NCBI GenBank assembly: GCA_019414545.1
Contig: DXLV01000003.1
Coordinates: 1-41,785, forward strand
DNA: 41,785 nucleotides
From: Collinsella sp.
GTDB taxonomy: Bacteria > Actinomycetota > Coriobacteriia > Coriobacteriales > Coriobacteriaceae
Direction: 5' to 3'
A program made the translations under genes and the position numbers. The notes under the pieces are model-generated. The model worked only from the letters and a program-made list of their open reading frames with translations. It searched no databases and was not told the DNA's origin. The first letter of the stretch is position 1. The number at the start of each line of letters is the position of its first letter. This document shows, in pieces, positions 15,724 through 22,886 of this stretch.

Positions 15724-16368
15724 ATGCATATCTATTCTGTCAACGATCCCGAGTTCAAATCCTATGGCAACGTTTGGGATGACGTTCCGTCCGAGCTCAC
15801 GTCGCCCGTGCTCGAGGCGCTCTCTGCCACGCCCATCCCCGAGGGCAGCAAGTACGTAGCAAGCGCGCCGGAGCTCGAGGGCGTCAAGGATGCCGATAAA
15901 CTGGGCTTTCTCATGTTTGGCGGCCGCCCCTTCCAGCTCGGCTGGTGCAACGGCCACAACACACGCCTCAACTGCCTGGAGTATCACCGCGCCAGCGAGT
16001 TTAACCTGGGCGCCCGCGACTTTATCCTGCTCGTGGCGCATCGCTGGGAGATCGAGGACGGCAAGCTCGACACCCCGTGCGTCAAGGCGTTCCGCGTGCC
16101 GGCGGGTACGGTCGTCGAAGTCTTCAACACCACGCTCCACTACACGCCCTGCATGGTCGACGACGGCGGCTTCCAGGTGATGGTGGCGCTGCCGGCAGGC
16201 ACCAATGGCCCGCGCCCCGAGGCTGCGGCCGACATGCCTGCCGCCGGCGACAGCTACTGCTACTGGAAGGCCGACAAGTGGGTCCTCTGCCACGCCGACA
16301 GCCCCAAGGCAGCCGAAGGCGGCTACGTGGGCCTCGTCGGCAAGAACCTCGACATCACCGTGGACTAG
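15724..16368 (+). CDS. DUF4867-like conserved protein
   Basis: 214 aa cytoplasmic protein with no membrane segment or signal. It resembles the DUF4867 family, uncharacterised and mostly from gut Firmicutes and Actinobacteria. Visible features are the LGWCNGHNTRLNCLEYHRASE block (about 75-95) and EVFNTTLHYTPCMVDDGGFQ (about 135-154), with His, Glu and Cys residues that could form a cupin-like metal site. This suggests a sugar-active or lyase function, but none is established. The ATG at 15724 is preferred to GTG at 15718 because AGGAG overlaps the latter. It lies downstream of the isomerase-kinase-transketolase genes, separated by luxS. Its last 18 codons recur, diverged, at 17732-17788. Confidence 0.75.
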   Translation: MHIYSVNDPEFKSYGNVWDDVPSELTSPVLEALSATPIPEGSKYVASAPELEGVKDADKLGFLMFGGRPFQLGWCNGHNTRLNCLEYHRASEFNLGARDFILLVAHRWEIEDGKLDTPCVKAFRVPAGTVVEVFNTTLHYTPCMVDDGGFQVMVALPAGTNGPRPEAAADMPAAGDSYCYWKADKWVLCHADSPKAAEGGYVGLVGKNLDITVD

Positions 16369-16382
16369 GGGCTTTTGTTTTA

Positions 16383-16506
16383 ATCTGTAACACCTGGCGG
16401 GCTAAATCGTCTCTACCTGTTACAGATTGAGATAACCGCAGAGGGTGCCCGAAAGATCTCGATCTGTAACACCAGGCCCGGTTTTGGCGGTCTACCTGTT
16501 ACAGAT
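16383..16506. repeat. two 45-nt ATCTGTAACA palindromic repeats
   Basis: Unit 1 (16383-16427) and unit 2 (16462-16506) each begin ATCTGTAACA and end TGTTACAGAT, with CTACC before the right arm. Both are exactly 45 nt and start 79 nt apart. The arms are identical while the loops differ. They lie at the left end of the ATPase-carrying segment. Confidence 0.85.
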
Positions 16507-16525
16507 CAAGACAAACCGGCCCAAG

Positions 16526-16558
16526 CCACCACAAAGGGGACAGGCACCTTTGTGGTGG
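16526..16558. repeat. 33-nt REP-like palindrome, left copy
   Basis: CCACCACAAAGG pairs with CCTTTGTGGTGG around GGACAGGCA. It ends 4 bp from the ATPase stop and is mirrored at 17804-17835. It could also terminate the ATPase transcript. Confidence 0.85.
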
Positions 16559-16562
16559 TTGT

Positions 16563-17669
16563 CTAGAGCTGGCTGCGCAGATAGTCGGCCATATATGGGA
16601 CGGCGAAGCGCACGTAACCACGGCGCGCCTGCTCGATAACGCCGGCGTCAATGAGGCGCCGGCGATATTTCTGTGCATAGTCGGGCGTGACCGACATGCG
16701 CTCCGCCACATCAGAAATACGCGACACAGCGCCTTCGTCGTCAGTCATTGCGGTGAGAAACGCGACGTCTTGGTCCGATAGCGCGGCGAGCGTCGTTTCG
16801 CAAACATCGTTTTCGAAGTCGACCTTCGAAGCTTCGATGGCTCCGTCGATTTGCCCTTGCGCTGCGCGTTCTCCAGCCTTGCAGCGATTGGCGATGTTAT
16901 AGCCGATCAGCTGCAGCATATAAGGGGAGCCTTGGGTTGCGCGAGCGGCACGGAGGCGAAGATCGCTTGGAATGTCAATGCTGAGCTCTTCGAAAGCCCG
17001 CTGGTAATAGGCGTCGACATCTCCGACCGAAAGCGGTTCGAGCGTGACCTTGCGAGCGCGGTTGAGAAATGTCAGCACGCGGTCATTGAGTGTTGCGCAG
17101 ACGGCTCCCGGAAGGCCTGCCATGACGAGCGCGACGTTGAGTCGTTCGCCGACCAGTTCTTGATAGGCGGTGACGAGCTGTCTGATCTCGGGTGAATTCG
17201 CTTGGAGCTCGTCGATGAGGATGAGGATACCGTGTCCCTGCTTGGTCAGTTTGCGCGCGAGCTGTGTGAGTTTGAACTGAAAGCTTTTGGTCTCCTGCAC
17301 GTCTCGTGTGAACTCGAGGCCTGCCGAGAACCCAAAAACACTTAGACTGCCGCTCGTGAGTTTGGGAAGGCGGCGTTTATTGACGTAAGGCTCGCCTGCT
17401 TCCTGGATCTTCTCAACAATGCGCTCGAGCATATCCTCGGAGGCTACGGTGGGCGTAGCGACAACAAAGCCGAGCTTGCGTGCGCGGTCGGCAAGTTCCC
17501 ACAGAAGAACCGTCTTGCCGCTGCCTCGCTGTCCAAGCATGAGCATGGCTCGGTCGCGATTGCCCGCCTCTTGCTCAATGCCAGATACGAATGTCGAAAT
17601 TACCGCTTCGCGCCCGACTAGATAAGAGGGGCGATTTCCAAATGAGGGGGAGAAGATGGTCTCAGTCAT
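16563..17669 (-). CDS. AAA ATPase with C-terminal winged helix (Orc/Cdc6-like architecture)
   Basis: 368 aa. The P-loop ATPase domain has Walker A GQRGSGKT (47-54) and Walker B ILILIDE with adjacent LQANSPEIRQLV (sensor region). This is followed by a helical lid (GSPYMLQLIGYNIANR) and a C-terminal winged-helix-like domain (SRISDVAERMSVTPDYAQKY). It belongs to the broad AAA_16/archaeal-ATPase-like group; such stand-alone proteins often have unknown DNA- or signal-related roles. The start follows AAAGGAGAC. The leader is a long purine tract. It lies alone on the minus strand between inverted repeats and beside a duplicated gene end, so it was probably acquired. Its GC looks lower than that of flanking genes. 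Confidence 0.82.
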   Translation of the reverse strand: MTETIFSPSFGNRPSYLVGREAVISTFVSGIEQEAGNRDRAMLMLGQRGSGKTVLLWELADRARKLGFVVATPTVASEDMLERIVEKIQEAGEPYVNKRRLPKLTSGSLSVFGFSAGLEFTRDVQETKSFQFKLTQLARKLTKQGHGILILIDELQANSPEIRQLVTAYQELVGERLNVALVMAGLPGAVCATLNDRVLTFLNRARKVTLEPLSVGDVDAYYQRAFEELSIDIPSDLRLRAARATQGSPYMLQLIGYNIANRCKAGERAAQGQIDGAIEASKVDFENDVCETTLAALSDQDVAFLTAMTDDEGAVSRISDVAERMSVTPDYAQKYRRRLIDAGVIEQARRGYVRFAVPYMADYLRSQL

Positions 17670-17680
17670 AAGTCTCCTTT

Positions 17681-17714
17681 CCTTTTTTTCCTATTTTTTC
17701 CTTTTTTTCCTATT
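17681..17714. repeat. 19-nt polypyrimidine direct repeat in the ATPase leader
   Basis: CCTTTTTTTCCTATTTTTT (17681-17699) is followed by a partial second copy (17700-17714). On the minus strand it gives A7 tracts and several AAAGGA-like ribosome sites ahead of the ATPase gene. GGTCA/TGACC (17716-17727) lies just beyond. Confidence 0.7.
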
Positions 17715-17731
17715 CGGTCAAATGACCTGCT

Positions 17732-17788
17732 GCCGAGGGCGGCTACGTAGGCCTCACCGGCAAGAACCTCGACATCACTGTGGACTAG
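17732..17788 (+). pseudogene. diverged 3' end of a second DUF4867 gene
   Basis: Translates AEGGYVGLTGKNLDITVD and stop. It matches the last 18 codons of the gene ending at 16368 with 5 differences in 57 bp, mostly synonymous (one codon, ACC for GTC, changes Val to Thr). Homology stops abruptly upstream. It looks like an allele fragment left when the ATPase segment entered, or by recombination. Confidence 0.85.
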
Positions 17789-17803
17789 GGTCCTTGTCTC
17801 AAA

Positions 17804-17835
17804 CCACCACAAAGGTGCCTGTCCCCTTTGTGGTG
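17804..17835. repeat. REP-like palindrome, right copy
   Basis: Inverted copy of 16526-16558: CCACCACAAAGG, TGCCTGTCC and CCTTTGTGGTG. Together the two flank the ATPase and the gene-end fragment. The rest of 17836-17935 shows no gene. Confidence 0.85.
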
Positions 17836-17918
17836 CGCCTTTGGTTGCCTTTGCCTTGGGGGGGGTCAAGGGATGAACGGTGGAAAAACAGGGGCGAACG
17901 GTAACTTCTATAAAATCA

Positions 17919-17985
17919 CTTTAATAACTCAGCAAAACCTCTATACTGGCAACTGCACCGCGTTACTCCTCGGGAGGCGCCACGA
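17919..17985 (+). promoter_or_regulatory. promoter and RAT-like leader of the second licT
   Basis: TATACT (17942-17947) is a good -10, with a weak CTTTAA (17919-17924) 17 nt upstream. The leader then holds GTTACTCCTCGGGAGGC (17962-17978), close to GTTACTTCTAGGGAGGC inside RAT site 1 at 4629. The GGATT start of a standard RAT is not conserved and no clear terminator with a T-run was found, so this is tentative. Confidence 0.4.
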
Positions 17986-18060
17986 GCACATGTCATAGCA
18001 ACCGCCGACTCGAGAGCCGGTGTGGTGAGATGTCCAAGTGGAGCCCAGGGGAGTTTTTTC

Positions 18061-18909
18061 ATGCTGATAACCAAGGCAATAAACAACAACGTTGTCCTTG
18101 CGGAGGACGATGCCGGGCGCGAGCTCGTGTTGTTTGGCAAGGGCCTTGGCTTTCGCGGCGCCCCTTCCTATATTGAGGACGAAAGCTCCATCCAGCGGAG
18201 CTTCCGCGATATCAGCCCTGAGATGTACGATGCTGTCGCATCGCTTTCGGACGATGTCATCATTATCGCGTCGGGTATCGTGGATATCGCACGCAACGAG
18301 CTCAACTGCACGCTCAATCCCAATCTAGTCTTTACGCTCGCCGACCACCTTCAGTTTGCCATCGACCGCGCCCGCAAGGGAGCTTCGATCAAGAACCCGC
18401 TCTACGAGGAAGTCCGCCTCGTCTATCCGCGCGAGGCCGAGGTCGGTCGCCGCGGCGTCAAGCTCGTTATGGCTGTGGCCGAGGACGTTGATTTTCCTGA
18501 GACCGAGGCCGCTTCGATTGCGCTGCATATCGTCAACGCCGAGATGGTCGATGACGAGAACGCGGGCGCAAAGGGCAACATGGACTTGGTCGTAAAGAGT
18601 ACCGAGGTCATCGATGCGGTTACCGGGATTATCGAGCGTACGCTTGGCGAGACCATCGACCGCTGCTCATATAGCTATGCGCGCTTTGTGACCCATATGC
18701 GCTTTCTTATCAGCCGCCTTATCAAGGGTGAGGACGAGGAGACGCGCAATAGCGATCTTTTCAAACGAGCGACCAGCGAGTTTTCAGACGCGTACGCCTG
18801 TGCACGCGCAATCGACGAATACATGAGGGCAACCTGCGGCTGGCACTGCACGGACGAAGAGCTGCTCTATCTGATGATGCATATCAACCGGCTCTGCCCG
18901 GGACATTGA
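18061..18909 (+). CDS. licT: BglG/LicT-family transcription antiterminator (second)
   Basis: 282 aa. CAT RNA-binding domain at 1-55 (MLITKAINNNVVLAEDD), then two PRDs. PRD histidines H96 (ADHLQFA), H156 (IALHIVNA), H212 (FVTHMRFL) and H274 (LMMHINRL) are all present, unlike the first copy, where the second is Asn. Standard PTS control is expected: inhibition by the cognate EIIBC through PRD1 and activation by HPr through PRD2. The start follows AGGGGAG. It heads the PTS/GH3/GH43/GH35/GH1 locus and is 145 nt before the EIIBC gene. Confidence 0.92.
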   Translation: MLITKAINNNVVLAEDDAGRELVLFGKGLGFRGAPSYIEDESSIQRSFRDISPEMYDAVASLSDDVIIIASGIVDIARNELNCTLNPNLVFTLADHLQFAIDRARKGASIKNPLYEEVRLVYPREAEVGRRGVKLVMAVAEDVDFPETEAASIALHIVNAEMVDDENAGAKGNMDLVVKSTEVIDAVTGIIERTLGETIDRCSYSYARFVTHMRFLISRLIKGEDEETRNSDLFKRATSEFSDAYACARAIDEYMRATCGWHCTDEELLYLMMHINRLCPGH

Positions 18910-19054
18910 TACGGAGGCCGGGCACCCGTCTAACTGCCCAACTGGCCGGCTTTGCGTCGGCAGACATCGCGGCATCGCCGCGCAACCTGCTGTTAAGCTC
19001 CAAGGCGCCGGGGCTGCAGATATCTTTGTAACGAGTGAAACAAGGAGGTTTCAC

Positions 19055-20416
19055 ATGGCACGCGATTACGAGGCTCTCGCCCGTACCATCGTTGAACTCG
19101 TCGGTGGCGAGGACAACGTCAAGTCCGTCACCCACTGCATTACCCGTTTGCGCTTTACCCTCAACGACGAGAAGAAGGCCCAGACCGAGAAGCTCAACCA
19201 GACCGAGGGCGTTATCTCCGTTCTAGTGGCCGCCGGTCAGTACCAGATTGTTATCGGCAATCACGTTACCGACGTGTATGACGCCCTGCCCAAGGTTTCC
19301 AACATCCAGCTTGGCGGCGAGGTCGAGGACGAGGCCGGTGGCAGCATCGTTAACCGCGCCATCCAGCTCATCAGCGGCATCTTTATGCCGATGCTTCCCG
19401 CCATGTCCGCCGCCGGCCTTCTCAAGGCCTTTGTGATCATGGCCAACTCCTTTGGTTGGCTCGCGGCCGAGTCCACCACCTACCAGCTGCTTTACGCCAT
19501 CGGCGACGGCGTGTTCTACTTCATGCCGGTCTTCCTTGCCCGCACTGCGGCCAAGAAGTTCAAGTGCAACGACTGGACGGCCATGGCCATCGCCGTTGCG
19601 CTGTGCTACCCCACGCTCTCCACGCTCTTTAGCGCCGGCGACCCGGTTGACCTCTTTGGCATCCCGGTAACGCTCATCAGCTACACGAGCTCGGTTATCC
19701 CCATCATCTTTGCCGTGTACGCGCAGTCCTGGATCGAGAAGGGCCTCAATAAGGTCGCCCCCGATATCCTCAAGGGCTTGATCGTTCCCGTCGTGACCCT
19801 CGTCGTGGCCACTGCGCTCACCCTCTACATCATCGGCCCCGTCACCGACTTCATCGGTGGTCTCATCGCTAACGGCCTGGTTTCCCTGCTTGAGGTTGCC
19901 CCGCTGCCCGCAGGCTTCCTCATCGGTCTGCTTTGGCCCTGCCTCATCATCTTTGGTATGCACTGGGCCTTTATCCCCATCATCCAGATGAACATCGGTA
20001 TGCTCGGCTATGACGTCATCCTGCCCATTACCGTCGGCACCAACTTTGCCATGGGTTTCGCGGTCCTTGCCATCTTCCTCAAGACCAAGAACACCGAGCT
20101 CAAGGAGCTCGCCGGCGCTGCCGCCATCTCTGCGCTCCTCGCCGGCATCACCGAGCCCGCCATCTACGGCGCCGTCCTCAAGTACAAGCGCCCGTTTGTG
20201 ATCGCAATCGTCTCTTGCGGCATCTGCGGTGCCATTGCTGCCGCTTTTGGCCTGCACCAGCCCGCGCTCATGACCACCTCGCTCATCACCATCCCGGCCA
20301 TCATCGGCTCGGTGGGTATGGAGGACGTCATCGCGCTCGCCGTCGCCTCCGTCCTCACCTTTGTGGGCACGCTGACCTTCGGCTTCAACGACGACATGAT
20401 CCTCGAGAACAACTAG
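19055..20416 (+). CDS. PTS beta-glucoside-type permease, EIIBC (second)
   Basis: 453 aa with IIB (Cys28 in VTHCITRLRF) and IIC domains, no IIA. The IIC domain has about ten hydrophobic segments and AGITEPAIYG, the substrate-site motif of the glucose/beta-glucoside superfamily. It imports and phosphorylates a glycoside. Because four glycosidases of different families follow, its substrate may be a mixed plant glycoside rather than plain cellobiose. The start follows AAGGAGG. Relies on an EIIA encoded elsewhere. Probably the negative regulator of the upstream antiterminator. Confidence 0.93.
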   Translation: MARDYEALARTIVELVGGEDNVKSVTHCITRLRFTLNDEKKAQTEKLNQTEGVISVLVAAGQYQIVIGNHVTDVYDALPKVSNIQLGGEVEDEAGGSIVNRAIQLISGIFMPMLPAMSAAGLLKAFVIMANSFGWLAAESTTYQLLYAIGDGVFYFMPVFLARTAAKKFKCNDWTAMAIAVALCYPTLSTLFSAGDPVDLFGIPVTLISYTSSVIPIIFAVYAQSWIEKGLNKVAPDILKGLIVPVVTLVVATALTLYIIGPVTDFIGGLIANGLVSLLEVAPLPAGFLIGLLWPCLIIFGMHWAFIPIIQMNIGMLGYDVILPITVGTNFAMGFAVLAIFLKTKNTELKELAGAAAISALLAGITEPAIYGAVLKYKRPFVIAIVSCGICGAIAAAFGLHQPALMTTSLITIPAIIGSVGMEDVIALAVASVLTFVGTLTFGFNDDMILENN

Positions 20417-20428
20417 TTCTGGGAAACC

Positions 20429-20538
20429 GGCGTCTTTGGACGCCAGCACACGGGGCGCGGCGCCAGATGCGCCCCGTGTGCCCTTATGGGAGGGCGCTGA
20501 CCCCTACACGAATCCGGCGTCCTCCCATAAGGGCACAC
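20429..20538 (+). repeat. three hairpins, two mutually exclusive, between PTS and GH3 genes
   Basis: GGCGTC-TTTG-GACGCC (20429-20444) is a small stem. CACACGGGGCGC (20447-20458) pairs with GCGCCCCGTGTG (20469-20480). GTGTGCCCTTATGGGAGG (20476-20493) pairs perfectly over 18 bp with 20521-20538. The last two stems share GTGTG and cannot both be complete. No T-run follows. It fills most of the 140-nt gap before the GH3 gene. Confidence 0.75.
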
Positions 20539-20556
20539 AACAGAAACGAGGTAGCC

Positions 20557-22782
20557 ATGAAGCAATCCGAGCTCGTTGACCTTTTGGGGCGTATGACCCT
20601 GCGCGAGAAGATCGGGCAGTTGGTGCAGCTTGACGGTGGGTGCTTTGGCACCGATACCGTAGCGGTTGGTCCGCGTGCCAAGCTGGGCGTGACGCAAGAA
20701 GATGTTGACGTATGCGGCAGCGTGCTCAACGTGTTGGGCGCCGAGGAAGTGCATCGTATCCAAGATGCATATCTTGAGCGCAGCCGTCTTAAGATCCCGC
20801 TCGTCTTTATGGCCGATGTGATCTATGGCTATCAAACCTGCTATCCAATCCCCCTGGGCCTGGGAGCCACGTGGGACCCAGAGCTTATCCGCGAGGATTA
20901 CAACCTTATTGCCGAAGAGGCCGTGGCCGATGGCTGCATGGTGACCTTTAGCCCGCCGGTGGACGTGGTGCGCGATGCCCGTTGGGGTCGCTGCCTGGAG
21001 ATGCCGGGCGAGGATCCGTACCTAAGCAGCCGCTTCGCTCGCGCGATGGTCGAGGGCTTTAAGGGTGACAGTACGCCGCAGAAGAGCTTGGCCAGCTGCG
21101 TCAAACACTTTGCGGGCTATGGTGCGCCCGAGGCGGGTCGCGAGTACAACACAGTGGATATGAGCGAGTGGCGCCTGCGCAACGAGTACCTGCCTCCGTA
21201 CCGTGCGGCGGTCGAGGCTGGTTGCGATTTGGTGATGACGAGCTTCAACACCATCGATGGCATCCCCGCCACGGCAAACCGCTGGCTCATGCACGACGTG
21301 TTGCGCGACGAGTGGGGCTTTGACGGTCCCATCATCACCGATTACGCGGCGATCGACGAGCTCAGGGCACACGGTGTGGCGGCAAACCGTCGCGAGGCGG
21401 CCAAGCTCGCCATGAATGCCACCGTGGACATCGACATGAAGACGCCCTGCTACGCACATGAGCTTGAGGCCCTCATCGAAACGGGTGAGGTTTCGCTCGA
21501 GCAGATCGATACCGCCTGCATGCGCGTGCTCGAGCTCAAGAACAGACTCGGTCTGTTTGAGGACCCGTATCGTACGTGCTCGCCCGAGCGCCGTACGGAG
21601 GTCACGTGCACGCCGGAGCGTCTTGAGAGCGCGCGTAAAACGTGCGACGAGGCCCTCGTGCTCCTTAAAAACGAAGGTGGGCTGCTACCGCTTACGACCG
21701 GGGGCAACGCTCCGCGCGTGGCGCTCATCGGTCCCTATGCCAACAGCCGAGACATCATCGGCATGTGGGCGATTCATGCCGATAAAACTCATTCCGTAAC
21801 GCTTGCCGAGGCATTTGCCGAGGTAATGGGCGACGACGGCTTTGCGTGGGCCCAAGGCTGTCCCACGCTCGACGACTACAGCGAGCTTGGGGAGTTTGGC
21901 AAGATTCCCGCGTTCGGTGCGCCGACGGGCGAGGGCGCGGATCTAGAGACGATGGCTGCCGAGGCGCTCGAGCTGGCCGCATCGAGCGACGTGGTGGTCA
22001 TGGCGCTCGGAGAACACATGCTGCAGAGCGGTGAGGGCGGAGCGCGTACGGACATTACCATACCGGCTCCGCAGAAGCGCCTGCTCAAGCGCGTGCGCGC
22101 GCTCGGCAAGCCTGTGGTGCTCGTGCTCTTTAACGGGCGTCCTCTTTCCCTCACTGACGTGATTGATGATTGCGATGCAATCGTAGAGGCGTGGTTCCCC
22201 GGTACGGCTGGTGGGCGTTCGGTAGCCGACGTGCTCTTTGGAACGGTCAATCCGAGCGGCAGGCTCACGGTGAGCTTCCCACATAACGTGGGCCAGGAGC
22301 CGCTCTACTATGCGCAGTTCTCCACCGGACGTCCCGCTAAGACATCAACGCATAGCGGTCGCTTTGTGAGCCGCTATATGGACTGCCCTAACGATGCGAT
22401 GTTCCCCTTTGGCTACGGACTCTCGTATCATACGGCGCGCTACGATAACCTGCGCCTGAGTGCGGACGAGCTTACGGTGGACGGTGTCCTCGAGGTCTCA
22501 ATCGACGTGACCAATGAGGGCGATATTGCTGGTACTGAGGTCGTGCAGCTCTATATCCACGACAAGGTGGCAACGCGCGTGCGCCCCATGCTCGAACTGC
22601 GTGACTTTGCGCGTGTTGAGCTTGCGCCGCGTGAGCGCCGCACGGTGACGTTTATCCTGCGCGAGGAGGCTCTGCGTTTTTGGACGCCCGAGCACGGCTG
22701 GGCAAGCGAGCCCGGCGCGTTTGAGGTCATGGCGGGGCCTAACAGCCGCGACCTGTTGGTGGGGGAGTTCGAGCTCGTCTAG
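20557..22782 (+). CDS. glycoside hydrolase family 3 beta-glycosidase
   Basis: 741 aa with the three-part GH3 layout: N-terminal TIM-like barrel (1-330), alpha/beta sandwich (about 365-560) and fibronectin-III-like C-terminal domain (about 640-741). The nucleophile is D262 in GPIITDYAAI. KHF (183-185), RWGR (142-145) and GEDPYL (151-156) are substrate-site signatures. GH3 enzymes release terminal beta-glucose, xylose or related residues. No signal peptide, so it acts in the cytoplasm on imported material. The ATG follows an AACGAGG-like site; a longer reading from 20215 overlaps the PTS gene and is rejected. Specificity cannot be read from sequence alone. Confidence 0.93.
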   Translation: MKQSELVDLLGRMTLREKIGQLVQLDGGCFGTDTVAVGPRAKLGVTQEDVDVCGSVLNVLGAEEVHRIQDAYLERSRLKIPLVFMADVIYGYQTCYPIPLGLGATWDPELIREDYNLIAEEAVADGCMVTFSPPVDVVRDARWGRCLEMPGEDPYLSSRFARAMVEGFKGDSTPQKSLASCVKHFAGYGAPEAGREYNTVDMSEWRLRNEYLPPYRAAVEAGCDLVMTSFNTIDGIPATANRWLMHDVLRDEWGFDGPIITDYAAIDELRAHGVAANRREAAKLAMNATVDIDMKTPCYAHELEALIETGEVSLEQIDTACMRVLELKNRLGLFEDPYRTCSPERRTEVTCTPERLESARKTCDEALVLLKNEGGLLPLTTGGNAPRVALIGPYANSRDIIGMWAIHADKTHSVTLAEAFAEVMGDDGFAWAQGCPTLDDYSELGEFGKIPAFGAPTGEGADLETMAAEALELAASSDVVVMALGEHMLQSGEGGARTDITIPAPQKRLLKRVRALGKPVVLVLFNGRPLSLTDVIDDCDAIVEAWFPGTAGGRSVADVLFGTVNPSGRLTVSFPHNVGQEPLYYAQFSTGRPAKTSTHSGRFVSRYMDCPNDAMFPFGYGLSYHTARYDNLRLSADELTVDGVLEVSIDVTNEGDIAGTEVVQLYIHDKVATRVRPMLELRDFARVELAPRERRTVTFILREEALRFWTPEHGWASEPGAFEVMAGPNSRDLLVGEFELV

Positions 22783-22886
22783 CTGCATTTGCTTAACGAA
22801 TGGTGCACGCGGTGCGCGGCAGGCGTTCGGTCTTGTCGCCGGCGTCCGTCCGGTACCGCGCCCGATATCGATAGGAGGGGTCTGAC

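Noticed and set aside
16383..16506. CRISPR array
   Set aside because: Only two units, whose arms are palindromic and whose loops differ; no cas genes or further repeats.
20215..20556. N-terminal extension of the GH3 protein into the PTS gene
   Set aside because: The extension is the out-of-frame PTS sequence; a ribosome site and GH3 homology begin at 20557.
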